From positions 1-29,641 of the forward strand of contig JAUWYL010000017.1 in the NCBI GenBank assembly GCA_030615855.1: a stretch of DNA of 29,641 nucleotides. Direction: 5' to 3'. The notes under the pieces were generated by a model. The model was given only the letters and a program-made list of their open reading frames with translations, did no database searches and was not told the DNA's origin. The translations under genes were made by a program, and so were the position numbers. Source of the stretch: a bacterium. Its GTDB lineage: Bacteria > UBP18 > UBA7526. This document shows, piece by piece, positions 22,769 to 29,641 of the stretch; position 1 is the first letter of the stretch; every line of letters begins with the position of its first letter.

Positions 22769-22803
22769 AACCTTGTTTCTTCACTTCGTTCAGAAATAGA
22801 GAG

Positions 22804-22831
22804 ACTTTCGCATTCGCGCGAATACGAAAGT
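22804..22831. repeat. 28-bp palindrome centred on CGCGCG, copy 1
   Basis: ACTTTCGCATTCGC followed by its inverse with one mismatch (aatacgaaagt). It lies 25 bases before the start of the FAD enzyme gene. A perfect copy lies at 24100-24127 after that gene. Confidence 0.75.
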
Positions 22832-22856
22832 GCTATATGGGAGGTATCAATATAAA

Positions 22857-24071
22857 ATGAATAAGGAGCCGCGGCCAAGAGTTGCCATAGTAGGAGGAGG
22901 ATTGAGCGGATTAGCTGCTGCCTATTTCTTGAAGAAGAAGGGGACAGAGGTCACGGTCTATGAGAAAACCTCTGAAGTGGGAGGGAAGTTAGCCCGAGTA
23001 ATAGTGGATGGAGTCTCCATCGATACTGGTGCTTTACTCTATTCCAAGGAACTCAATCCCAACTTTGATGTCTTAATAAATGAATTAGGAGTAGAGTGCG
23101 AAAGGAGATATCTGAATACCTTTGCTCTTCAAATCGAGGATAAGATTACTGCCTTGAATCCTTTAGCCCTAGCAAAGTCGAGACTCTTTTCCTTTGGAGA
23201 ATTCTTGAAATGGAGGAAGGTGAAGAAGTTCATCAATTCCTTAAGTTTTGATCTGGATGAGGTGGACGAAAGGATTGATAAACTACACCAGATATCCTTA
23301 GAGAAATATTTAAGGGACGTTGGTTTCCGGCAGGAACTCATCGACTCCTTCTTTCGGGCTTTCTGCTCCTTCGCCTATGTGGATGGAGCGAAAGATTTGG
23401 CTGCTGATTTCGGCCTCTTCCTCTTAGCCTTCCCCCTGAAGACTATCATGGCTCCGGTTAAAGGGATGAGCGAGGTAGCTCTAGAACTGAAGAGAAGGTT
23501 GGGAGATAGTGTAAGACTGAATACCAGAGTAGTTAATATATCCCAGAATCTGGACAGAACCTTTACCGTAAGAACGGAAAAAGAAGGAAAAGTTTCTGAA
23601 GAGACCTTTGACTATTGTATCTTAGCAACAGGAAGGAGAAATTTTAAGAATATCTTCCCAGAAGTTGACTTTGAGATAGAGATTACCAAGGCCCGGGGAG
23701 TGATTCTGGAATCAGACTGCCCTACTTATAAGAAGTATAACGTGCTCATCATCTCCAAGTATAAGAATGAGCATGGGGTTCAGGGAGGGAAGATTAAGCA
23801 CCTGCCGGATGGAAGGAGTTTCTATGGCATGATGCTCTATCGACCGGATGCTGACCTGGGGAAAGTATTCGGGAAGCACAAGGTCCATCACAGGTTCGGC
23901 TGGTCACCAGCCATGGCCTGGATGTCTCCGGGATGCAAAATACCGGATGTCAAGACTAACATTTCTAAATGCTTTGTCATCGGTGACTTCGACCACTATC
24001 CCGGCGTTGAGCCCTGCATCTTCGCCGCCCAAAAGGCAGTGAAATCCATCTTAAAAGAAACAACATCTTAA
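22857..24071 (+). CDS. FAD-dependent amine oxidase / protoporphyrinogen oxidase-like protein
   Basis: I start at the ATG at 22857 (404 residues), with gggaggt 11 bases upstream. The longer frame from the GTG at 22830 begins inside the palindrome and adds no conserved sequence. FAD is bound by VAIVGGGLSGLAAAYFL (9-25), Glu36 in VYEKTSEVGGKLA and, near the end, CFVIGDFDHYPGVEPCIFAAQ. The middle part (DSFFRAFCSFAYVDGAKDLAADFGLF, KGMSEVALELKRRLGDSVRL) resembles the phytoene desaturase / HemG-HemY amine oxidase superfamily. It is shorter than, and not a close copy of, the two CrtI-like proteins at 9191 and 10705. The likely job is desaturation or oxidation of a hydrophobic substrate. Palindromes flank it on both sides. 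Confidence 0.75.
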   Translation: MNKEPRPRVAIVGGGLSGLAAAYFLKKKGTEVTVYEKTSEVGGKLARVIVDGVSIDTGALLYSKELNPNFDVLINELGVECERRYLNTFALQIEDKITALNPLALAKSRLFSFGEFLKWRKVKKFINSLSFDLDEVDERIDKLHQISLEKYLRDVGFRQELIDSFFRAFCSFAYVDGAKDLAADFGLFLLAFPLKTIMAPVKGMSEVALELKRRLGDSVRLNTRVVNISQNLDRTFTVRTEKEGKVSEETFDYCILATGRRNFKNIFPEVDFEIEITKARGVILESDCPTYKKYNVLIISKYKNEHGVQGGKIKHLPDGRSFYGMMLYRPDADLGKVFGKHKVHHRFGWSPAMAWMSPGCKIPDVKTNISKCFVIGDFDHYPGVEPCIFAAQKAVKSILKETTS

Positions 24072-24099
24072 TGCGCTCTCGTTTTTATTGAGAAAAAAG

Positions 24100-24127
24100 A
24101 CTTTCGCATTCGCGCGAATGCGAAAGT
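24100..24127. repeat. 28-bp palindrome centred on CGCGCG, copy 2
   Basis: A perfect palindrome, ACTTTCGCATTCGC followed by its exact inverse, between the FAD enzyme and the flavodoxin gene. Confidence 0.8.
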
Positions 24128-24165
24128 GCTTTAACATATCATAATTCAGATTTAAGGAGGTTTTG

Positions 24166-24651
24166 ATGAAGATTTTGATTGTTTATTATTCCAAGACGGG
24201 GAAGACGAAGGAGATTGCCCATACTATGGCCAATGAATTGGCGGATGGGAACGAGGTGAAGTTAAGAAAAATAAGGATGAAGGACGAGAGAGGTCTTCTG
24301 GCTACTTATCTTTTGGATACCAAAAAGGCATTAAGAAGAGAGAAACCGGAGATTGAAGTGCTCGACTTTGACCATAAGGAGTATGATCTCATCATTTTAG
24401 GAACCCCAGTATGGAGTGCCAATACCGCCCCAGCCATAAATACTTATCTTGAGAAAAGTGACTTCCGGAATAAGAAGGTAGCCCTCTTCGTTACCCTGCG
24501 CCTGATGGGAGGAGAGAAGGTGGTGGGGATTTTAACCGAAGAGATAGAAAAGAAAGGAGGAAAGGTCATCGATTTTATCATCATCAAGACCGGTCTGTGT
24601 CACAAGAAAAAAATGCTTCAGGAAGCCCGCCGATTCGCAAGTAAACTTTGA
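24166..24651 (+). CDS. Flavodoxin family protein
   Basis: A 161-residue flavodoxin. MKILIVYYSKTGKTKEIAHT holds the FMN phosphate loop, LIILGTPVWSANTAPAINTY the second flavin contact, and KKVALFVTLRLMGGEKVVG the third. Start at the ATG at 24166, with taaggagg 5 bases away; the TTG directly before it is in frame but less likely. Family members carry one or two electrons from ferredoxin reductases to enzymes such as radical SAM proteins. It follows a flavin desaturase and precedes the U32 protein, which suggests an electron carrier for either. It is the third flavodoxin-type protein in the window, after 6673 and 21612. Confidence 0.8.
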   Translation: MKILIVYYSKTGKTKEIAHTMANELADGNEVKLRKIRMKDERGLLATYLLDTKKALRREKPEIEVLDFDHKEYDLIILGTPVWSANTAPAINTYLEKSDFRNKKVALFVTLRLMGGEKVVGILTEEIEKKGGKVIDFIIIKTGLCHKKKMLQEARRFASKL

Positions 24652-24691
24652 TTACGGGGCGCTAATCTGTGCCTAAAGGAGGTAAAGTAAA

Positions 24692-26140
24692 ATGAAACTA
24701 TCAATACCTTGTAATTGGGATATGGAGTTAATAAAAGCAACAAAAGACTTGCCTGTCTATGATTTTTATGGTGCTATAGCCACCACGCCGATCGGACATG
24801 GTAGACCGGCGCTCATTATTCCTGATGTGGATGAGGATTTCGTAGCAGAATATATTAAAAAGGTTCATTCTACAAACCGAAAATTTTCTTATGTACTTAA
24901 TGCTACCAGTATGGGTAATTTAGAGTTCGATCCCAAGTTTCATAGGAAAATACTAAACTATCTTCACTGGTTAGTTGATATAGGGGTAGATGCGGTTCAT
25001 GTATCAATTCCGTACCTGATGGAAATAATTATACATCAATTTCCTAAATTGAAGGTAACCACATCAGTGATGGCCCATACTTGTTCTGTTGATATGGCGA
25101 AAGAATTTGAAAGGCTGGGTGTATCAGCAATAAATCTGAGTTTGGAAATTAACAGAGATTTTAAAGCTATAAGGGCAATAAGAAAGGCGGTAAAAATTCC
25201 TCTGGTATTAATTCCTAACTTAGCAGACTTACATCAATGTCCCTACAGGCATTATCATTATAGTATACTTGGTTTTACTTCCCAAACCCATAGTAAGGAT
25301 AAAGCTCGAAGATACTGGGCTATGCAGCCCTGCAAGATGTATTGTAATGATCGGAAATTAAGTGAGCCGTTAGAAATTTTAAAATCATGCTTTATCAGAC
25401 CTGAAGACTTAAAATTTTATGAAAAGGAAGGGATAGATATTTTTAAGTTGTCAGGAAGGCATCAAAATACTGAATGGATAATGAAAGTAGCAAAAGCATA
25501 TGCTAACCGGGAGTATAAAGGAAATCTTGTGGATATCATAGATGCCATTATAATGAACAAAAAGGATATTAGAGAGTTTCATCCGGAGTTTATAACTGAA
25601 TCAGATCCAGAAATCCAGGCAGTTCCTGAATTTTATAGCTGGAGCAGATTAGATCTTAGTGCGTCTGATGTTGTTAACATAGATAATAGCAAATTAGACG
25701 GATTTATTGATCATTTTGTGAATAATGGTTGCAACCCTTCTATTGATTGTGATGAGTGTGGCTATTGCGCAAAATGGGTTGATAAAGCAGTTAAAATAAA
25801 CCCTGATTTGTCTAAACAATATTTAGAAGCCATAAAGAAACATCGCAATGCGTTACTGATGAGTAAATTTGCAAAAGAAGTTGAGGCGCTGGAGTGGGAT
25901 AAGAAAGTGAGGATTATTTTTGAAAATATGATAAGTTCAATCCCGCAGGTGGTTAGAAAAGTTGCCAAAACTGCAGTTTCTGTAAATGCAGAGAAACTTG
26001 CCAAGGAAAGAGGCGCTTTTATTGTGGAGGAAGAAGATTTGGCCAAAGCTTTTCTGGAAAGTTGCCCTTCTGAATTTCAGGACCAGATGGGAGAGAAGTT
26101 AAAATCCCACGGGATTGATATAGCTAAATTTAGAGATTAA
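24692..26140 (+). CDS. U32-family protein fused to a C-terminal PCP_red-like domain
   Basis: A 482-residue protein. Residues 1-300 look like a U32 peptidase-type barrel (HWLVDIGVDAVHVSIPYLM, FPKLKVTTSVMAHTCSV, IPLVLIPNLADLHQCPYR). Cys183, 214, 218 and 233 may bind a [4Fe-4S] cluster, as in UbiU/UbiV and other U32 proteins that act in hydroxylation rather than proteolysis. A second cysteine group, Cys347, 353, 356 and 359 in GCNPSIDCDECGYC, lies in a separate segment. Residues 402-482 are a PCP_red-like domain matching the 81-residue protein at 22473. Codon choice looks more AT-rich (AAA, ATA, GCA) than in the neighbours, which may mean a different history. A strong aaaggaggt sets the start. 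Function is unknown; oxygen-independent modification is possible by analogy. Confidence 0.75.
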   Translation: MKLSIPCNWDMELIKATKDLPVYDFYGAIATTPIGHGRPALIIPDVDEDFVAEYIKKVHSTNRKFSYVLNATSMGNLEFDPKFHRKILNYLHWLVDIGVDAVHVSIPYLMEIIIHQFPKLKVTTSVMAHTCSVDMAKEFERLGVSAINLSLEINRDFKAIRAIRKAVKIPLVLIPNLADLHQCPYRHYHYSILGFTSQTHSKDKARRYWAMQPCKMYCNDRKLSEPLEILKSCFIRPEDLKFYEKEGIDIFKLSGRHQNTEWIMKVAKAYANREYKGNLVDIIDAIIMNKKDIREFHPEFITESDPEIQAVPEFYSWSRLDLSASDVVNIDNSKLDGFIDHFVNNGCNPSIDCDECGYCAKWVDKAVKINPDLSKQYLEAIKKHRNALLMSKFAKEVEALEWDKKVRIIFENMISSIPQVVRKVAKTAVSVNAEKLAKERGAFIVEEEDLAKAFLESCPSEFQDQMGEKLKSHGIDIAKFRD

Positions 26141-26183
26141 AATGAAGGATTATGTTGAAATTTCAACACCCATGAAAGGTAGG

Positions 26184-26208
26184 GCCCTGAACCATTACGG
26201 TACAGGGC
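26184..26208. repeat. GCCCTG...CAGGGC hairpin, second copy
   Basis: GCCCTG-a-ACC, a short loop, then GGT-a-CAGGGC. It shares the stem and the ggtacagggc arm with the hairpin at 437-461. Confidence 0.6.
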
Positions 26209-26289
26209 AAGGGTTTGTTGTTACGGACCTGATTCGTACCAGATATTTCACCCCTGTATTTTTAATCACATATTAACTGCTTGAAGTAT

Positions 26290-26326
26290 AGCCACTATAT
26301 CTCTATGGTGTAGTGGCTTTTTGTTT
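26290..26326 (+). terminator. Rho-independent terminator after the U32 gene
   Basis: AGCCACTA (26290-26297) pairs with TAGTGGCT (26311-26318), followed by TTTTTGTTT within the next bases. This closes the operon that starts at 19426. Confidence 0.8.
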
Positions 26327-26353
26327 GACCTATTTTGTCTAATATGGTATATT
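26325..26353 (+). promoter_or_regulatory. Sigma70-type promoter for the RND exporter
   Basis: TTGACC (26325-26330), 17 bases, TATATT (26348-26353). It begins in the T tract of the terminator, giving the exporter gene its own transcript with a leader of about 20 bases. Confidence 0.75.
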
Positions 26354-26378
26354 ACCTGAAGAAGAGAGGTCATAAATT

Positions 26379-28931
26379 GTGAGGAAAAGAATTCTCAAGA
26401 AGATTGCTCGGATTTCATATCATAGATACAGATTAGTTTTAAGTATCGCTTTAATTCTGACCATTGTTTCACTTCTCTTATCCTTCCGTCTGGAACTAAA
26501 GACGGATATCATCAATCTCCTTCCTCCAGAATCCAAGGCAGCCAAGGTATTCTGTCGGGCCATCTCATCCTTCGGCACTTTTGATTACCTTATCGTCTTC
26601 ATCCGTACAACGGATACTCAACGCACTTCGTTTGCCTTGAGATATTCCACGGATAAAAACACGGATATTAAGCGATTAGAGAATTTTAGTGATTCCTTTG
26701 CCTATGAATTAGGAAAGTCCGACCTTATTGAAGGGATAGACTATAAGATTTCGGAAGAGATAAAGAGGTTCTTTCAGGAGGAGTTATTAAAGCGTCCTTA
26801 CCTTTACCTTTCTTCAAGCGATATTAGAAAGTTGAAGACTAAACTGAGCGATGAGGCCATCTATCGTCAGATAAAGGAGAACAAGCGCCTCTTAGCCAGC
26901 CCCATCTCATTCGCTACAAAGGACTTCATCCAGAAAGACCCCTTTAATTTACGAAGCATATTTAAAGGCTATATCCTGCAGCAGAAAGGCCCCTATAACC
27001 TCGACCTCAGTAGAGGCTATTACCTCTCTCCTGATCAGAAGGCCCTCCTGATGATTATCAAGCCCAAGAGGCCGCCCACGGATATTGATTTTGATAAGAA
27101 GTTGCTAAAAACCATTAAGGAGGCAGAGAAGAAGGCCTATAAAGAAGGAGTAAGAGTAGATTATACCGGTGGCTACATCATGGCCCTGGATGATGAGAGA
27201 ATGATTAAGAGGGACATCATACTTACCCTTTCCCTCGCCTTCTTTTTAGTCCTCACTCTATTCTTTCTTACTTTTAGAAGGAAGGAGACCTTCTTCTTTG
27301 TGAGCGTTCCCCTTTTAATGGGTCTGGCCTGGACGGTGGGGATCGCTTCTCTATATCCCAGGCATCTCAATATGGTCACCTTCGGCTTCTTTCCCATCCT
27401 AATCGGCTTAGGAGTGGATTATGCCATCCACATCTACAACCGCTACTTAGAAGAGAAGAGAAAAGGCAAGGATACCTTGAGCTCATTGGAGATTACTCTC
27501 TCTCAGACAGGGGAGGGGATACTGACCGGTGCTCTGACTACTGCGGTTGCCTTTTATTCTTTAACCTTCACTAAATTCCGGGGACTATCTGAGTTAGGAT
27601 TCCTTTCCGGGACAGGGATCTTAGCCTGCCTCCTGTCCATGTTCTTCATCCTTCCGGCTATTTTGAGCTGGCAAGTCAAGAGGAAGAGATTTGTACCGAA
27701 ACTCTTGCATCCCTTTGGATTGGAAAAGATTTCTAAGATTCTTTTAAAGTCTCCCAAGATTACCTTAATCGTTGCTATCTTTATCACTTTAATTTTGGGC
27801 TTAAGTGCTTTAGGGATCACCTTTGATAGTGACTTTCGGAACTTGAGACCAAAGGAGACTCCAGCCTTCAAGGTTCGGAATGAGATGGGGAAGAAGTTTG
27901 GCTCTCCTTCTGATCCCTTGATGATTATCGCTTCTGGAAAAAACAAAGAAGAAGTTCTTCAGGTAAATGAGAGAATAACCCAGAGAATAGAGGAATTAAA
28001 AAAAGAAGGGAGAATGGAATATTATCAATCCCCAATTAGTTTTCTTCCTTCAAAGAAGAGGGCTCGTGAGAATATTGAAGAGTTAAGAAGGTTTGACTTT
28101 GAGAGCATAATTACTACCTTTAAAGAAGCCCTCTTAAAGAATGGCTTCAGAATAGAGGCTTACCAAAGATATATAGATGAAATAAGAAATTTAGAGGCGA
28201 GGCTAAAAGGACCCGTCTCTATTTCAGGGAAGGATCTGGAGAAGATGACCAAACGCTATCTTATCGAAGACGAAGAAGGATTCAAGACTCTTACCCTGGC
28301 TTATCCTGTGAAGAAGATCCTTTCTCCAAAAGAAGTAGATGAGTTCGAAGAGAGAATAAAAGGAAACGAGAAGGGGATTAAGATTACTGGGGTGGGGATT
28401 ATTGCCAGTGAACTCAAGAGGTTAATCACTAAGGATTTTATCTTAGCTACAGTCCTTGCCTTTACTGGGGTCTTCATTATGCTTTTAATCCACTTTAGAA
28501 GAATAAAGATAGTAATTCTTGCTCTCATTCCCCTGATCTGTGGTATAATCTGGATGTTAGGGATTATGAGGCTTATCGGCCTTAGGATGAACTTCATCAA
28601 TATCGTAGTTACTCCTCTCATCTTAGGAATTGGGATAGACGATGGGATCCATATCATCCACCGCTACTTAGAAAAAGGACTTGTCCCCCGAAGCCTTGGC
28701 GTAGGGGGGGTAGAAGATGCCATTCATCATACGGGAAGGGCGGTGGTCATGACCTCTCTCACTACTATGGTGGGATTTGGGAGTCTGGTCTTTGCTCAGT
28801 ATAGAGGATTGGCCACCATGGGAGCCCTTGCCCTTCTTGGCGTAGGCCTATGTCTCATCGCTTCTTTAACCATTTTGCCAGTATTACTTAAGATAATGGA
28901 AAACACGAAACGACACGAACTAGAAAAATGA
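26379..28931 (+). CDS. RND/MMPL superfamily exporter (HpnN-like)
   Basis: An 850-residue transporter with two repeats, each made of one membrane helix, a large periplasmic domain and five further helices. First half: helix about 18-38, loop to about 275, then five helices including IGLGVDYAIHIYNRY with Asp347. Second half: LIVAIFITLILGLSALGI, a loop, then helices including LGIGIDDGIHIIHRY with Asp754 and Asp755. The acidic residues in the fourth helix of each half are the proton-relay positions of this superfamily. HpnN and MMPL members move lipids (hopanoids, mycolates, aryl polyenes) across the envelope. The GTG start has gagagg about 10 bases upstream. The last residues (ENTKRHELEK) are read from acacgaaa repeat words. 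Confidence 0.85.
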   Translation: MRKRILKKIARISYHRYRLVLSIALILTIVSLLLSFRLELKTDIINLLPPESKAAKVFCRAISSFGTFDYLIVFIRTTDTQRTSFALRYSTDKNTDIKRLENFSDSFAYELGKSDLIEGIDYKISEEIKRFFQEELLKRPYLYLSSSDIRKLKTKLSDEAIYRQIKENKRLLASPISFATKDFIQKDPFNLRSIFKGYILQQKGPYNLDLSRGYYLSPDQKALLMIIKPKRPPTDIDFDKKLLKTIKEAEKKAYKEGVRVDYTGGYIMALDDERMIKRDIILTLSLAFFLVLTLFFLTFRRKETFFFVSVPLLMGLAWTVGIASLYPRHLNMVTFGFFPILIGLGVDYAIHIYNRYLEEKRKGKDTLSSLEITLSQTGEGILTGALTTAVAFYSLTFTKFRGLSELGFLSGTGILACLLSMFFILPAILSWQVKRKRFVPKLLHPFGLEKISKILLKSPKITLIVAIFITLILGLSALGITFDSDFRNLRPKETPAFKVRNEMGKKFGSPSDPLMIIASGKNKEEVLQVNERITQRIEELKKEGRMEYYQSPISFLPSKKRARENIEELRRFDFESIITTFKEALLKNGFRIEAYQRYIDEIRNLEARLKGPVSISGKDLEKMTKRYLIEDEEGFKTLTLAYPVKKILSPKEVDEFEERIKGNEKGIKITGVGIIASELKRLITKDFILATVLAFTGVFIMLLIHFRRIKIVILALIPLICGIIWMLGIMRLIGLRMNFINIVVTPLILGIGIDDGIHIIHRYLEKGLVPRSLGVGGVEDAIHHTGRAVVMTSLTTMVGFGSLVFAQYRGLATMGALALLGVGLCLIASLTILPVLLKIMENTKRHELEK

Positions 28932-28984
28932 AAAGTTTAAGGTAACTAAGACACGAATTACAGGATGCGCTTCGCTGGCATCCT
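28900..28984. repeat. acacgaaa words and a hairpin after the exporter gene (type G, copy 3)
   Basis: The words aacacgaaa, gacacgaac and gacacgaatt run across the stop codon of the exporter. A hairpin AGGATGC...GCATCCT follows at 28962-28984. Nothing else is seen before the gene at 29046. Confidence 0.6.
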
Positions 28985-29045
28985 AGAGAGCATAAATAAT
29001 TAAGCATTGGCACGAATATCTGAAGAAAGGGTGAAGGGAATAAAA

Positions 29046-29641
29046 ATGAAGAGAATAATAGTAATTTTAGTTCTGATGATGGGAATAACGACAGTAGGAT
29101 GGGCTCAGGATTATGAGTTTGTCAAGAAGTGGGGGGATTGCGGAAGGTGGGATGGCGCCTTCCAGTATCCCATGGGTATTACCCTGGATGCTCGGGGGAA
29201 TATCTATGTAGCAGATAAGCAGAATAACTCTTTTCAGAAGTTTGATTCCCAAGGCAATTTTAGTGCTCGATGGCCCAGGGAATCCGAACTCGGTGCTGAA
29301 CTATACTACCCCTATGATTTAGCAGTAGATATGCTGGGTTATATCTATGTTGTCAATTCCTATGGGCACTCTGTTAAGAAATTCACTTCCCAGGGGAAGT
29401 TCGTTGCCAGATGGGGTACGGAAGGCCAGGGAGATGGTCAGTTCTACTATCCCTTTGGCATAGATGTTGATTCCTGGGGGAATATCTACGTTGCCGACAC
29501 TAAGAATAATAGAATCCAGAAGTTTGATTCCCAGGGGAAGTTCCTTCTCTCCTTTGGGGAAGAGGGGAAGAAGGAAGGGGAGTTTAGAGTTCCTTCTGAT
29601 CTTGCTGTTAATAGATTGGGAAATATCTATGTCGTTGACTC
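29046..29641 (+). CDS. Exported NHL-repeat protein, 3' truncated
   Basis: An open frame of 198 codons that runs off the window. A Sec signal peptide ends at about VGWA (residue 20). The mature part is built of repeats of about 45 residues, each with a core of the kind YPMGITLDARGNIYVADKQN and YPFGIDVDSWGNIYVADTKN, followed by xxQKFDSQGKF. Four repeats are visible, all with the Gly-Asn-Ile-Tyr-Val pattern of NHL beta-propellers. Such proteins are usually extracellular or surface binding propellers. The start has aaggg about 10 bases upstream. Nothing links it to the redox cluster except position after the exporter. Confidence 0.8.
   Translation, partial: MKRIIVILVLMMGITTVGWAQDYEFVKKWGDCGRWDGAFQYPMGITLDARGNIYVADKQNNSFQKFDSQGNFSARWPRESELGAELYYPYDLAVDMLGYIYVVNSYGHSVKKFTSQGKFVARWGTEGQGDGQFYYPFGIDVDSWGNIYVADTKNNRIQKFDSQGKFLLSFGEEGKKEGEFRVPSDLAVNRLGNIYVVD

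Noticed and set aside
22830-22856. GTG start for the third FAD enzyme
   Set aside because: It lies inside the palindrome and would place the binding site gggaggt within the gene.
13504-26140. A bacteriochlorophyll synthesis cluster
   Set aside because: BchE-like and PCP_red-like genes are present, but Mg-chelatase, BchM and the nitrogenase-like BchL/N/B subunits are all absent from the window.
27554-28657. Minus-strand open frames inside the exporter gene (27554-27946 and 28301-28657)
   Set aside because: They are mirror frames of hydrophobic coding sequence, without binding sites or recognisable motifs.
1-29641. tRNA, rRNA, transposase or integrase genes
   Set aside because: I looked for cloverleaf-like sequences, rRNA-like segments and recombinase motifs and found none that I could support.

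Overview
The window looks like a stretch of chromosome from an uncultured, anaerobic, diderm (Gram-negative type) bacterium. The diderm call rests on LolA/LolB-like carriers, a lipid A-type acyltransferase, lipoproteins and a large RND/MMPL exporter. The anaerobic call rests on many radical SAM, Fe-S and flavodoxin proteins and the absence of oxygenases. I judge the composition moderate in GC, with heavy AGA/AGG/ATA use. The gene style and the iterated intergenic words suggest a candidate phylum of the Omnitrophota kind, but that placement is a low-confidence inference. All genes but one (15041-15391) lie on the plus strand.

Layout. 1-3430: the end of a 2-hydroxyacyl-CoA dehydratase activase-related gene, an isoprenylcysteine-methyltransferase-like membrane protein, a small membrane exporter-like protein and two envelope proteins. 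3430-3880: a gene-free stretch with several hairpins and a good promoter. 3881-6584: LolB-like lipoprotein, LpxL-type acyltransferase and LolA. 6673-12171: a tightly coupled operon of flavodoxin-ferredoxin fusion, B12-type radical SAM, thioesterase and two CrtI-like FAD enzymes. 12248-19159: a periplasmic C45-type hydrolase, a BchE-like radical SAM, a small minus-strand gene, a second DUF4070-type radical SAM, an exported FMN-binding protein and a fifth radical SAM enzyme. 19156-26140: a promoter with operator-like repeats, a PadR regulator, a second BchE-like enzyme, an iron-sulfur flavoprotein, a stand-alone PCP_red-like protein, a third FAD enzyme, a flavodoxin and a U32 protein carrying its own C-terminal PCP_red-like domain. 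26290-28931: terminator, promoter and a two-repeat RND exporter. 29046-end: the start of an exported NHL-repeat protein.

How the genes may work together (inference). Five cobalamin-type radical SAM enzymes fall into two duplicated pairs plus one singleton. With them are three FAD desaturase/oxidase-type enzymes, three flavodoxin-type proteins and two copies of a domain otherwise known from the protochlorophyllide reductase ChlB/BchB subunit. No chlorophyll, carotenoid backbone, hopanoid or polyketide genes accompany them. The flanking LolA, LolB, LPLAT, thioesterase and RND genes are the kind of toolkit used to build and export a membrane-associated lipid or pigment. I read the window as a candidate undescribed anaerobic pathway that modifies a hydrophobic, lipid- or tetrapyrrole-like molecule and moves it to the envelope.

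A second layer lies between the genes. Nearly every gap is filled with short iterated words (types gttactaa, aatctgtg, ttcaatgt, ggtaaacgg, acacgaaa and others). These often run forward in one half and inverted in the other, and carry small GC-rich hairpins. Several genes take their C-terminal residues or stop codons from these tracts.
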